DNA from: Fischerella sp. CENA71
GTDB taxonomy: Bacteria > Cyanobacteriota > Cyanobacteriia > Cyanobacteriales > Nostocaceae
Length of the DNA: 64,000 bases
Direction: 5' to 3'
Assembly: GCA_024239075.1 (NCBI GenBank)
Contig: JANBVI010000050.1
Span: 1-64,000, forward strand
Part shown: piece by piece, positions 45,695 to 54,314 of the stretch
Numbering within the stretch: the stretch's first letter is position 1
How the letters are laid out: every line of letters starts with the position of its first letter
Made by a program: the position numbers and the translations under genes
The notes under the pieces: model-generated
Database searches by the model: none
What the model was told of the DNA's origin: nothing
Seen by the model: only the letters and a program-made list of their open reading frames with translations

Positions 45695-46624
45695 ATGGCT
45701 GATTTTATTAGTATCTATGGTGCTTTAATTGTCTCTATGGTATTGGGGGCTTTGCTAGGACTATCGTTGTATTTGCCATTAATGGCTGGACAATTATCTT
45801 TAGCTAGCCCTGGATTTTATGCTTTGGGTGGATATATCGCAGCGATTCTATCAACAACTGTTTTTAATTCTAGTGGTGATCCTTTTCCGATTCCATTACT
45901 ATTATTAGAAATGTTAATTGCTGGTGTAGTTTCGGGATTGTTGGGTGTAGCAGTCGGAATTCCAGCTTTGCGATTACGGGGAATTTATTTAGCGATCGCC
46001 ACAATTGCTTTTGTCGAAGTTTTACGGGTTCTCTCCCTCAATTTAGATATTACAGGTGGTGCTGTGGGAATTTTTGGTATTCCTCAACCTTTCCCAACAC
46101 AAATTGAATATTTATGGATTGCCCTACCATTATTAATAATTAGTATGGTATTGATTTATCGTTTAGAACGTATTCGTGTAGGTAGGGCTTTAACCGCAAT
46201 TCGTGAGGATGAGTTAGCAGCAAGCGCCATGGGAATTAACCCAACTTACTACAAAGTTTTAGCTTTTACATTAGGAGCAATTTTAGCTGGAGTAGTCGGT
46301 GCAATTAGCGCTCATTTTCTCAATACTTGGAATGCCCGACAAGGTACATTTGATGCCAGTATTATTTATCTAACTTTTGTCTTAATTGGTGGTTCGAGAA
46401 CTTTTTTAGGTGCTGTAGTCGGAGGTATGTTATTTACAGCTTTACCAGAAGTCTTAAGAAGTATCGCTGACACAGGTGGTTTACCAACTTGGCTAGCACA
46501 ATTTTTAAGAGATGGTAGATTAATTATTTTTGGTTTATTAATAGTTTTAGGAACAATCTTTTTCCCTCAAGGACTTGTTACCCCAGATATTTTTAAAAGA
46601 CGATCAATAACAAATAACAAATAA
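45695..46624 (+). CDS. livM: ABC transporter permease, LivM type
   Basis: A 309-residue membrane protein of the LivM family: LYLPLMAGQLSLASPGFYAL near the N-terminus, GIPALRLRGIYLAIATIAFV in the core, and the cytoplasmic coupling loop REDELAASAMGINPTYYKV. It pairs with LivH in the amino-acid permease. About 165 bp of repeat DNA separates it from the cupin, and the ATG directly follows ATGACAAATGAC heptamers, so its translation-initiation region is repeat-derived. Confidence 0.93.
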   Translation: MADFISIYGALIVSMVLGALLGLSLYLPLMAGQLSLASPGFYALGGYIAAILSTTVFNSSGDPFPIPLLLLEMLIAGVVSGLLGVAVGIPALRLRGIYLAIATIAFVEVLRVLSLNLDITGGAVGIFGIPQPFPTQIEYLWIALPLLIISMVLIYRLERIRVGRALTAIREDELAASAMGINPTYYKVLAFTLGAILAGVVGAISAHFLNTWNARQGTFDASIIYLTFVLIGGSRTFLGAVVGGMLFTALPEVLRSIADTGGLPTWLAQFLRDGRLIIFGLLIVLGTIFFPQGLVTPDIFKRRSITNNK

Positions 46625-46684
46625 CCAATGACCAATTATTCCTTGATGGTACACAAGCCCCCAGATTTATCCGTGGAATAAATC

Positions 46685-46740
46685 GAAAATCCAAAATCCA
46701 AAATCCAAAATCCAAAATCCAAAATCCAAAATCCAAAATC
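46685..46740. repeat. (CCAAAAT)n heptamer array
   Basis: About eight tandem copies of CCAAAAT (first unit GAAAATC), ending in CGG two bases before the LivG start. Confidence 0.92.
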
Positions 46741-46742
46741 GG

Positions 46743-47513
46743 ATGACCAATGACATACTTTTAGAAGCAAAATCCTTAACTCGCCGCTTTGGTGGTTTAG
46801 TAGCAGTAAATAACGTATCTTTTAATGTTAAAAAACATGAAATTTTTGGATTAATAGGCCCTAATGGTGCTGGTAAAACAACATTATTTAATTTAATTAC
46901 AGGCTTAATTCCACCTTCCAGTGGACAATTAGCTTATCAAAATCAAGAAATTTCCCAATTACGTCCTCACCAAATCGCTGCTTTAGGTATTGCTCGGACT
47001 TTCCAAAATATTCGCTTATTTGGTGAACTTTCAGCACTAGAAAATGCAATTATTGCTCGACATTTACATATTCACAGCAATATACTTACAGGTGTGATAG
47101 GAATCCCACCAGCATCAGCAGAAGAACGTAAAAGTAAGCAAAAAGCTTTGGAATTATTAGAACTTGTTGGTTTGCAAAAACGCGCTGAGGAAAAAGCTAA
47201 GAATTTTGCCTATGGTGATCAACGACGGTTAGAAATTGCTCGTGCTTTAGCCTTAGAACCACAAATTTTACTTCTCGATGAACCAGCAGCTGGAATGAAC
47301 CCCAGCGAGAAGCAGCAACTCAGTGAGTTTATTCGCAATTTACGCGATCGCTTTGATTTAACAATTATCCTGATTGAACATCATGTACCCCTAGTCATGG
47401 GTTTGTGCGATCGCATTGCGGTTTTAGATTTTGGTCAGTTAATTGCCTTGGGAGAACCAGAGATTGTAAAAAATGATCCGAAAGTAATCGAAGCTTACTT
47501 AGGAAGTGAATGA
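46743..47513 (+). CDS. livG: ABC transporter ATPase, LivG type
   Basis: A 256-residue ATPase with Walker A GPNGAGKT (residues 37-44), Q-loop, the signature region [13 protein letters not shown], Walker [14 protein letters not shown], and the His switch IILIEHH. AGMNP after Walker B and the C-terminal [16 protein letters not shown] tail mark it as LivG. It energises the LivH/LivM permease. Its first codons ATGACCAATGAC are identical to the interspersed heptamers found elsewhere, so the start codon seems to come from a repeat. The gene is adjacent to LivF. Confidence 0.94.
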   Translation: MTNDILLEAKSLTRRFGGLVAVNNVSFNVKKHEIFGLIGPNGAGKTTLFNLITGLIPPSSGQLAYQNQEISQLRPHQIAALGIARTFQNIRLFGELSALENAIIARHLHIHSNILTGVIGIPPASAEERKSKQKALELLELVGLQKRAEEKAKNFAYGDQRRLEIARALALEPQILLLDEPAAGMNPSEKQQLSEFIRNLRDRFDLTIILIEHHVPLVMGLCDRIAVLDFGQLIALGEPEIVKNDPKVIEAYLGSE

Positions 47514-47538
47514 TGATATTAACCAAAGATGCACACAG

Positions 47539-48270
47539 ATGAACACAGAGAACCAGAAAAGCTACCCAATTTTAGAAATAAAAAACCTATATGTTAATTA
47601 TGGGGGTATTAAAGCTCTCCAAAATATTAATTTAGTTGTCAATAGTGGTGAAGTAGTCACTCTCATCGGTGCCAACGGTGCAGGTAAAACTACTACTCTG
47701 CGGGCTATATCTAAAATTATCAATTCTAAAAGCGGCGAAATTATCTATAGTGGACGCAATATTACCCGTCGCCAAGCCCACGAAGTTGTGCAATTGGGTA
47801 TCGCCCATTGTCCAGAAGGGCGTAGAGTATTAACGCGACAAACTGTTTATGATAATTTGCTTTTAGGTGCATATATTCGTTCTCAGCAAGCAGAAATCAA
47901 GAATGATATTCAGCACCAATTTCAGCTATTTCCACGTTTAGCACAGAGACGCAATCAACTAGCGGGAACCCTGAGCGGTGGTGAACAACAAATGTTAGCG
48001 ATCGCTCGTGCTTTAATGAGTAGACCAAAACTTTTATTATTAGATGAACCAAGTTTAGGTTTAGCACCTGCAATAGTTAGAGAAATATTCGGGATTATTG
48101 AAAATTTACGAGCGACAGGCGTGACTATTTTATTAGTTGAACAAAACGCCAATTTAGCATTACAGATTGCAGATCGGGGATATGTTTTAGAAGCTGGTTG
48201 TATTACTCTCACAGGCGCAGCATCAGAATTAATCACAGATGAGCGAGTGAAAAAAGCTTATTTAGGATAG
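47539..48270 (+). CDS. livF: ABC transporter ATPase, LivF type
   Basis: A 243-residue ATPase: Walker A GANGAGKT, signature LSGGEQQMLAIARALM, Walker B LLLLDEPSLGLAP, His switch-like ILLVEQNANLAL, LivF-type tail ITDERVKKAYLG. It forms the second ATPase subunit of the amino-acid permease. The start is uncertain. A GTG at 47506 overlaps LivG by 8 bp, but its sequence up to 47539 (AACCAAAGATGCACACAGATG) is a dispersed repeat type; I chose the ATG at 47539, which gives a normal N-terminus (ILEIKNLYVNYGG). Confidence 0.92.
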   Translation: MNTENQKSYPILEIKNLYVNYGGIKALQNINLVVNSGEVVTLIGANGAGKTTTLRAISKIINSKSGEIIYSGRNITRRQAHEVVQLGIAHCPEGRRVLTRQTVYDNLLLGAYIRSQQAEIKNDIQHQFQLFPRLAQRRNQLAGTLSGGEQQMLAIARALMSRPKLLLLDEPSLGLAPAIVREIFGIIENLRATGVTILLVEQNANLALQIADRGYVLEAGCITLTGAASELITDERVKKAYLG

Positions 48271-48536
48271 TTTAATATAACACACCCTAAAGTGATTTTA
48301 TTTTACTTATTAATATATTTATTCTCTCTCTTTCTATAGAGTAACTAATACGTCTATGGAAAGACGCCTCAGGTAAAAAGCATACGTTAATTTATAAAAA
48401 AACAAAGCTAAACGAAGCAAATCAAAATTAATTATTAGTTTTTCAAGGTTTATTAAATACTTAAGTCTGTACAAATAATAAACATAAATAAAAATTTTGT
48501 TTGTTTCCAATAGCCATTTTTGAGGAGATAGCAAAA

Positions 48537-48974
48537 ATGAGTCTGCTACAGCAGAGTCGTAAATTTATTACGGCTGTTGTCTTGATTTTGGTTTTAACTA
48601 TTACTACTGCTTGTGGTGGTAACGTTGCCCAAGTTGACCGTACCACAAATCCGCCAGCAGTTGGTCGAGATGTTGCTTATGCACAATTAGAGCGAGGAAA
48701 TACTGCATCTGGACAAACTTTTGGTAACTGGGTTGTACAAACATCGCGGGGATTAGTCCAAGATGCTTACGTGCGCGACAATAATAAGTTAGGCGTGGTT
48801 ATTTCCCCACAAGTTCGTCCTAACGAAGTACGTCCTTTAGCAAGATCCTTAGTCGAAGGTTTTCGGAAAAATTTCCCCAATCAAGATTTAACTGTTTTGG
48901 TATACGCGCCTGACAAAAAGCTGATTTTGACAGCTAGGTATGATACCCAAACCAATCAAGTTCAATATAGCTAG
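48537..48974 (+). CDS. Hypothetical cyanobacterial lipoprotein
   Basis: A 145-residue protein. Residues 1-25 form a signal peptide with lipobox TTAC (ITTACGGN). The mature part (about 50-145) has a small alpha/beta pattern (GNWVVQTSRGLVQDAYVRDN, KLGVVISPQV, ARSLVEGFRKNFPNQDLTVL, KKLILTARYD). I recognise no named domain. The ATG at 48537 is fixed by an excellent GAGGAG 10 nt upstream; a longer frame from 48501 is not needed. It is followed after 63 bp by another uncharacterised gene with an equally good start, and the two may be one transcript. Confidence 0.78.
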   Translation: MSLLQQSRKFITAVVLILVLTITTACGGNVAQVDRTTNPPAVGRDVAYAQLERGNTASGQTFGNWVVQTSRGLVQDAYVRDNNKLGVVISPQVRPNEVRPLARSLVEGFRKNFPNQDLTVLVYAPDKKLILTARYDTQTNQVQYS

Positions 48975-49037
48975 AAATTTTTGTTTGTTGTTTAGTGTCT
49001 TAACTATCAACAAGAATAAGAAAAGGAGATTAGTACA

Positions 49038-49565
49038 GTGAGTAGCAGCGAAGAGTATAAGCGCCAAATTATGAAAGATTTGGCTCAAGGTGATGTTGAG
49101 TATCTTGGTGATGCTCCTAGTGGTGATCCATCACAAGATTATCAAAGCTTTGATGATTTTGCTCAACGTACAACAACGTCTCAGCGTCGCCAAATGTTTG
49201 AACGCTCTTTTAATTCAAACAGCATTCCTCCTAGTCAAATGGAGCCAGAATTGCAAAAGGCGATCGCTAATATTAAACCAAATGAACGAGATGATGTCGC
49301 ACGCGCCTTTTTCAAGCACTTCAAACAAAGAGGATTGGATGAGCGCCATCTTGAGCAACAACTAAGTCTTTCTACTCACAACCCCAACCGTATGAGTGCG
49401 GATGATGTCAGCAGACTCGCCTCATTTGCATATCATAACCATCCTGACATTTTCAAAGAAGTGTTAGCAGAACAGCCAGCTATTATCAAGTTTCTCAGCA
49501 ATCCTGTCGTGGGAGCTATTGTAGGACTTGCTGCTGCTAAGTGGTTAGGTGGTCGTAACAAGTAA
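49038..49565 (+). CDS. Hypothetical protein with C-terminal membrane-like segment
   Basis: A 175-residue protein of unknown function. It is polar and helical (EEYKRQIMKDLAQGDVEYLG, ELQKAIANIKPNERDDVARA, FFKHFKQRGLDERHLEQQLS), followed by a hydrophobic Gly/Ala segment at the C-terminus (PVVGAIVGLAAAKWLGG), which may insert in a membrane. The GTG start at 49038 follows AAAAGGAG, a strong ribosome-binding site. A clear hairpin terminator at 49674-49709 closes the unit. No named domain recognised. Confidence 0.75.
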   Translation: MSSSEEYKRQIMKDLAQGDVEYLGDAPSGDPSQDYQSFDDFAQRTTTSQRRQMFERSFNSNSIPPSQMEPELQKAIANIKPNERDDVARAFFKHFKQRGLDERHLEQQLSLSTHNPNRMSADDVSRLASFAYHNHPDIFKEVLAEQPAIIKFLSNPVVGAIVGLAAAKWLGGRNK

Positions 49566-49673
49566 TACTAATTCTCTATTATCTCGCAACAAATCAATCT
49601 GCGCGTTCCCGCGTCATCATCTGTAAGCATCTTTTGGAGAATTAGTATAAATCTGAAGTTCATAGCACAGGAC

Positions 49674-49709
49674 AAAAAACAAGGGTGGTAAGCTCCATCC
49701 TTGTTTTTT
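49674..49709 (+). terminator. Rho-independent terminator
   Basis: AAAAAACAAGGG and CCTTGTTTTTT pair around TGGTAAGCTCCAT (GTGG with TCCA extends the stem), ending in a run of T residues. It lies about 108 bp after the stop of the hypothetical protein gene, and can function in both directions. Confidence 0.85.
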
Positions 49710-50118
49710 AGGTGTTTATTTGTGTTTGAAGCATAAATACTGAAAAGACTTTATACAAGAAACTGTAAATTTAGGCGTTCTTTAGTCTTAAATAATTATT
49801 TCAATGATGATGTTGATTGATGTGCGATCGCCCTTCAGAATGACAGTTATGATCTTAACTTTATGAAACTTTTATCCAGTCCTCTAAGGAAGCTATTTCT
49901 CACAAGTCTTACCAGAAGATGCTTACAATCAAAAACCTTTTTTTACAAGTATAAACTTTTTGTAAAGCTAAATAAGAAGACTTTATTTATACTATACAAT
50001 TAGTATCGCTTATTACTTAAATCTAGTAAATCTAGATAACAGATGCGTTTAGTACTATAAAGCTAAAATCATTTGTGTACTTTCTAGTACATATAGTTAG
50101 TCCTTCTGTCTAGGACAC

Positions 50119-50190
50119 GGCAGGGTAGCAAACCTCTGTCGCTGTAATTTTTAAATTATGACAGTTGGAGAGCAAACAACCTCACTCCAG
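50119..50190 (+). promoter_or_regulatory. Possible structured 5' leader of the exosortase island
   Basis: Three consecutive hairpins can be drawn: GGCAGGGT-AGCAA-ACCTCTGTC (50119-50140), CTGTAATTT-TT-AAATTATGACAG (50142-50164), and TGGAG...CTCCA (50166-50189). AGCAAAC occurs in the loops of hairpins 1 and 3, next to CCTC. The motif ends about 45 bp before the PEP-CTERM gene. I could not match it to a known riboswitch class. Confidence 0.4.
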
Positions 50191-50234
50191 GGAAGTCTAC
50201 CATCGATTTTTATCATGTTGTAGGGGTGAGTTAA

Positions 50235-50960
50235 ATGACAGGGTTGCAATTAGCAAAAATTCGAGACAAACTTAATTTTGCCATAACACCAAGCAAATCT
50301 CAGATAAAGAAGAAATTGCGGGAGACTGCAACCATAGCTACATCTGTTGCTATTGTGATCGGGGTAATTCAGACAAAACAGGCTCAAGCTGTCACTGTTA
50401 CCTTCGATGATCTTTCTGGCTCTCAAAACACAATTTCTGATGGCTACGCAGGATTGAATTGGGAAAACTTTTATGATCTCGATACAACTTCTTTTATTCC
50501 TTCAGGCTATGTAAATGGAACAGTATCACCAAAAAACATTGCTTACAATGGCTTTGGTAATTCTGCTGTTATAAGTACAGTTGATGAGATTTTCGATTTT
50601 AATAGTACGTACTTAACAGCAGCTTGGAATAATGATTTGACTGTGCTGGTGGAAGGTTACACGGGAGGAATCTCTGGGGAAAAGAAATATTCCCAGACAG
50701 TGGTTTTGAATACAAACACTCCTACACTATTTACATTTGATTTCTTGGGAATTGATTATTTAAAATTGACATCTTCTGGAGGTAATAACGCTGGCTATAG
50801 CGGAAACGGTACGCATTTTGCGATAGATAACTTTACTTTCAACAAAAAAACTAAAGCTGTTCCTGAACCTTTAACTATCTTTGGTTCCTTAACAGCAGGT
50901 AGTGTTGGTTTTGCTTTATATCGAAAACAGAAGCAACAACAAAAAGATGTAAATAAATAA
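50235..50960 (+). CDS. PEP-CTERM sorting-domain protein
   Basis: A 241-residue secreted protein. Residues 1-55 contain a long signal sequence with an Ala-rich end (TKQAQA). The mature part has VTFDDLSGSQNTISDGYAGL, a beta-rich domain common in cyanobacterial PEP-CTERM proteins. The C-terminus carries the sorting tag VPEP, a hydrophobic helix (TIFGSLTAGSVGFALY) and a basic tail (RKQKQQQK). Exosortase cleaves near the VPEP motif and leaves the protein attached to the cell surface. It lies 100 bp before the cyanoexosortase A gene, making it the prime candidate substrate. The ATG at 50235 follows GGGGTGAG. Confidence 0.88.
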   Translation: MTGLQLAKIRDKLNFAITPSKSQIKKKLRETATIATSVAIVIGVIQTKQAQAVTVTFDDLSGSQNTISDGYAGLNWENFYDLDTTSFIPSGYVNGTVSPKNIAYNGFGNSAVISTVDEIFDFNSTYLTAAWNNDLTVLVEGYTGGISGEKKYSQTVVLNTNTPTLFTFDFLGIDYLKLTSSGGNNAGYSGNGTHFAIDNFTFNKKTKAVPEPLTIFGSLTAGSVGFALYRKQKQQQKDVNK

Positions 50961-51064
50961 TTTTTAAAAATTATTTATTGAGAGGCTGAAATGTTTTCTG
51001 ACATCCGAAAATCGAAATGTAATGTTTTGGAAATTTGAGAGCAAAGCTGGCATTCAATTACGCA

Positions 51065-51925
51065 ATGAAAACTAGTAAACTGGCTAAAGCTATAAGACTT
51101 GATCATCCTCAGTTCTGGCTCTTAACGATAGGTTCAGGCTTAATTTCAATTCACCTAACGCTAGCTTGGAGATCAGGAAACTCGAATCTTTTGAGTACTA
51201 GTTTGTTGTTTTGGGCAGCTATCTCTTTTATTGTCTGGGAAAAACGAGATAATCTAAGTTTAGAAAGTGGAATTATACCTAGCTTCTTAGGCTTCTCACT
51301 TATTTGGATAGCACTGTTCAAGAGCGCATCCATGACTAGCTTCGGAGGTTTTTTGTATGTCTTACCCGTTATTTTTGGCTTAGGACTTGCTTTAATAGCT
51401 TCTGGCTTTAAAGGATTAAATCAATACACGGGTGAGTTAATCACGCTTTTTTCTCTTAGTTTATCTAAGTTATCACCAGAATCGATAATTTATCCGCTTA
51501 CACTCCTAACCGCCAAATTATCAGCTTTTATACTTTGGTATACGGGCTTTGAAGTAACTCTTTCTGGAATTAATGTTTATCTACCAAATGGTAGTGTAGA
51601 AGTACTTAGTGGTTGCTCTGGTCTAGAATTAATTTCTCAGATGCTGGGTTTCGCAATACTTTTTCTGTTAGTTTTTCCTCAGAATTGGCAGCAAAAAATA
51701 TTAGTACCAGTTGTAGCTGCTACGGTAGGATTTATTGTTAATGCTGGACGAGTTGCACTTATGGCTTTCATAGTCACAAAAGATAATATAGATGCTTTTG
51801 ATTACTGGCATAGTGGCAATGGCTCTCTGTTGTTTTCAATAATTTCTGTGATGATTTTTGGTTCTTTCTGTTGGTTTTTAATTGGACGGAGTGAATCTGA
51901 AAATCAAAATTCTAGGTTGTCATAA
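51065..51925 (+). CDS. crtA: Cyanoexosortase A
   Basis: A 286-residue integral membrane transpeptidase with about eight helices. The exosortase catalytic set is complete: Cys184 in LSGCSGLEL, Arg229 in NAGRVAL and His249 in YWHSGNGS. Cyanoexosortase A cleaves PEP-CTERM proteins after export. The ATG at 51065 is preferred over an upstream in-frame TTG. It is followed after 7 bp by the cyanoexosortase A-associated protein gene, and the PEP-CTERM substrate is immediately upstream, so the cassette is self-contained. I take the identification to subtype (A, not B) from the two neighbours, which are A-specific. Confidence 0.9.
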   Translation: MKTSKLAKAIRLDHPQFWLLTIGSGLISIHLTLAWRSGNSNLLSTSLLFWAAISFIVWEKRDNLSLESGIIPSFLGFSLIWIALFKSASMTSFGGFLYVLPVIFGLGLALIASGFKGLNQYTGELITLFSLSLSKLSPESIIYPLTLLTAKLSAFILWYTGFEVTLSGINVYLPNGSVEVLSGCSGLELISQMLGFAILFLLVFPQNWQQKILVPVVAATVGFIVNAGRVALMAFIVTKDNIDAFDYWHSGNGSLLFSIISVMIFGSFCWFLIGRSESENQNSRLS

Positions 51926-51932
51926 TTAAAAT

Positions 51933-52589
51933 ATGATTACTTGGAAAAAAATCCGTATTTCATTCTTAATTCTAGGTTGTAGCAACGTGTTATTGGTATT
52001 GGGGCAAATTCTTTTTTTGCCAAGCCAATCTAAAAATCCTGTGAATCTTTTTCTGAACTCAGAAGCTCCATCTTTACCCCAATGGCAACTCAAATCTACC
52101 AAAGCTTTACCTCAAAATATACAAGATTATTCTGAATTATTAGCCCAAAAAAATTATCAATATATGCATAAAGATTTACCTTTAGATATCGAAATGCGTT
52201 ATGTAAAAATAGGAGATGTTAATCAACTGATTAGAAAATATACTAAAATTTCATCGTCTGCGGTTGTACGCCAAAAAGAAGGTATAGGTTATTACGGTTT
52301 AGGATTTGAAGAACAAAAAGCTTATCTCAGCGCCTGTATTAATTTGTATGGCAATAGCACTTTTACTAATACACAATTTGACCAAAATCAGCAGCAAAGA
52401 AAGCAACCTTGGCAACGTTTATTACCTTGGTTACTAGGACGAGAACAATTAAGAGAACACAACCCTTGTCTCTGGGCGCATTTGTCGGTTCCATTGAAAA
52501 ACTCTTCCCCAGAAGCCGCTTATCAAGTTTTAGAAACTGCCTGGTTTTCCTGGTATCAATACTGGCATTCTAATTTACAGAAATTTTAA
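51933..52589 (+). CDS. Cyanoexosortase A system-associated protein
   Basis: A 218-residue protein with one N-terminal membrane helix (about 9-25: SFLILGCSNVLLVLGQILF) and a periplasmic alpha/beta domain that resembles EpsI-type exosortase partner proteins (LDIEMRYV, YYGLGFEEQKAYLSACINLY, PCLWAHLSVPL). Such proteins accompany cyanoexosortase A genes in cyanobacteria. The start is 7 bp after the exosortase stop; the genes are clearly one transcript. Molecular role is unproven; it may present substrates or be part of an export complex. Confidence 0.85.
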   Translation: MITWKKIRISFLILGCSNVLLVLGQILFLPSQSKNPVNLFLNSEAPSLPQWQLKSTKALPQNIQDYSELLAQKNYQYMHKDLPLDIEMRYVKIGDVNQLIRKYTKISSSAVVRQKEGIGYYGLGFEEQKAYLSACINLYGNSTFTNTQFDQNQQQRKQPWQRLLPWLLGREQLREHNPCLWAHLSVPLKNSSPEAAYQVLETAWFSWYQYWHSNLQKF

Positions 52590-52634
52590 AATTTGGTCTA
52601 TAAAAATTTTTGTTTTGATAATTTGTAAGGAATT

Positions 52635-53336
52635 ATGACAAAATCTAAAATTGAAAAATTGAATTCTCCTCAGTTTGTCTTAACACAGGAAAGTTCGCTC
52701 ACTATTCTGCGATCGCTCGGCTACGGTCTGTTAATATTATCTTTGTTTGATTGGGTAGCAATGTTTATTCCATCAAACTTTTTTAACCCTGCTTGGGAAT
52801 TTCAAACCATAGGAGCAATAGTTGAACGTGTACCTGTACCTTTAATTGGGTTAGCACTAGTGTTTTATGGGGAATTGCATTCGCGGAACAGATGGGAATT
52901 TCCTATTTTAAAATTGTTATCTTGGCTAACTTTATTGTTGGCAGCATTATTTGTACTCATGATACCTTTGGGAGTTTCTAACACTATCCGGCTAAACAAG
53001 GAAAATGTCACGCAAATAAATAATATATCTACACAACAAATATCTCGTGCTGAACAATTACACCAGAAACTCAGCCAAGCAACTCCTGAACAATTAGATA
53101 ATCTTTTAAAAAGCCGGGGCGGTTCCCTATATGGAAAAAAACCAGAAGAAGTAAAGAATGAACTTTTGTCTCAAGTTTCTAGAGCAAAAGCACAAATCAA
53201 AGATCAAGCAGAAACTACCCAATCTTTGCGAGGTGTAACCTTAATTAAGACTTCCACAAAATGGATTCTTGGCGCTTTAGTCTCTGCTTTTCTGTTATTT
53301 GGTTTGTGGAAAGGAACAGATTGGGCCAGATTTTAA
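52635..53336 (+). CDS. HpsJ-like protein, cyanoexosortase A-associated
   Basis: A 233-residue membrane protein: helices at about 28-46, 60-80, 92-113 and 205-225, with a cytoplasmic or periplasmic helical loop (EQLHQKLSQATPEQLDNLLK) between the third and fourth helices. The layout matches HpsJ-type proteins described from hormogonium polysaccharide loci and those linked to cyanoexosortase A. It is the last gene of the four-gene unit (45 bp after the preceding stop), followed by a strong bidirectional terminator. A link to polysaccharide export is inferred from the name family only. Confidence 0.8.
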   Translation: MTKSKIEKLNSPQFVLTQESSLTILRSLGYGLLILSLFDWVAMFIPSNFFNPAWEFQTIGAIVERVPVPLIGLALVFYGELHSRNRWEFPILKLLSWLTLLLAALFVLMIPLGVSNTIRLNKENVTQINNISTQQISRAEQLHQKLSQATPEQLDNLLKSRGGSLYGKKPEEVKNELLSQVSRAKAQIKDQAETTQSLRGVTLIKTSTKWILGALVSAFLLFGLWKGTDWARF

Positions 53337-53351
53337 ATTTTAAATCAATAA

Positions 53352-53384
53352 AAAAAGGGCGATCGCTATTCGATCGCCCTTTTT
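53352..53384. terminator. Bidirectional terminator containing HIP1-like core
   Basis: AAAAAGGGCGATCG, loop CTATT, and CGATCGCCCTTTTT form a perfect 14-bp stem flanked by A- and T-runs between the convergent HpsJ-like gene and rpe. It can end both transcripts. Confidence 0.92.
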
Positions 53385-53399
53385 ATTTATGGCTTAAGC

Positions 53400-54107
53400 T
53401 TATACTTGTGCTAGTTCTGGTGTGGGACGCTTGCTATTACGAACAGCTGCGATCGCCTCGCCATAGTCCTTAGCATTAAACACAGCCGAACCAGCAACAA
53501 TTGCATTGGCTCCAGCTTCCAAAACTTGCCAAGTATTATTTGCTTTCAGTCCACCATCTACTTCAATCCAAGGATCAAGACCACGTTCATCACACATTTG
53601 ACGCAGCTTACGGATCTTGGGAACAACTGCTGGAATAAAACTTTGACCGCCAAAACCAGGATTGACACTCATAATCAACACTAAATCGCAAACTTCCAAC
53701 ACATACTCAATCAAATCTAAAGGTGTAGATGGATTGAGTACAACACCAGCTTGCTTACCAAGTTCTTTAATTTGGCACAAAGTACGGTGTAAGTGTGGCG
53801 ATGCATTGTGTTCACAATGTACAGAGATAATATCTGCACCAGCCTTGGCAAAATCTGCAACATATTTTTCTGGTTCCACAATCATTAAGTGGACATCCAG
53901 TGGTTTTTTTGTAACCGGACGAATCGCCTCCACTACCAGAGGACCTATCGTAATATTAGGTACAAAGCGACCATCCATTACATCAACATGAATCCAATCT
54001 GCTCCCGCCTCATCTACGGCGCGTACTTCCTCTCCCAGACGACTAAAATCGGCTGATAGGATAGATGGAGCAATTACAATCGGCTTGTTAGATAGCGTTT
54101 TGGTCAT
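53400..54107 (-). CDS. rpe: Ribulose-phosphate 3-epimerase
   Basis: A 235-residue TIM-barrel metalloenzyme that interconverts ribulose 5-phosphate and xylulose 5-phosphate in the Calvin-Benson and pentose-phosphate pathways. Signature elements are [47 protein letters not shown] (phosphate loop) and WIEVDGG, with the metal-binding His and Asp residues visible. The ATG at 54107 gives the usual MTKT... start; a 19-codon extension is not supported. It is monocistronic and terminated by the shared hairpin. Confidence 0.97.
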   Translation of the reverse strand: MTKTLSNKPIVIAPSILSADFSRLGEEVRAVDEAGADWIHVDVMDGRFVPNITIGPLVVEAIRPVTKKPLDVHLMIVEPEKYVADFAKAGADIISVHCEHNASPHLHRTLCQIKELGKQAGVVLNPSTPLDLIEYVLEVCDLVLIMSVNPGFGGQSFIPAVVPKIRKLRQMCDERGLDPWIEVDGGLKANNTWQVLEAGANAIVAGSAVFNAKDYGEAIAAVRNSKRPTPELAQV

Positions 54108-54194
54108 GGCTAGTGGATATTTAAGCGTCCTTATTCTGTAAATATTGTAACAAAACTTGAGCAAACGCTCATAAGTTTTGTATGAGCTTTTTTA

Positions 54195-54310
54195 GGGATA
54201 AGGGATCAGGGAGACGTGGGGACAAAGGAGAATAACCAATGACCAATGACCAATGACCAATGACCAATGACCAATGACCAATGACAAATGACAAATGACA
54301 AATGACAAAC
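54195..54310. repeat. (ATGACCA)n / (ATGACAA)n heptamer array
   Basis: GGGATAAGGGATCAGGGAG, then AATAACC and about seven ATGACCA units followed by four ATGACAA units, ending 5 bp before the protease start. On the opposite strand it gives a false 87-codon frame. Confidence 0.93.
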
Positions 54311-54314
54311 AACT

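Larger units (their letters stand above)
49566..50234. promoter_or_regulatory. Spacer with terminator and PEP-CTERM gene leader
   Basis: 669 bp without a gene. After the terminator at 49674-49709 the sequence is AT-rich up to about 50100, then becomes a possible structured leader (listed separately) before the exosortase island. No NtcA-like or other named operator is evident. Confidence 0.5.

Noticed and set aside
50095-50210. Known riboswitch (cyclic di-GMP, cobalamin, glycine types) before the PEP-CTERM gene
   Set aside because: The conserved core sequences of those classes could not be aligned by eye; only an unassigned structured leader is claimed.
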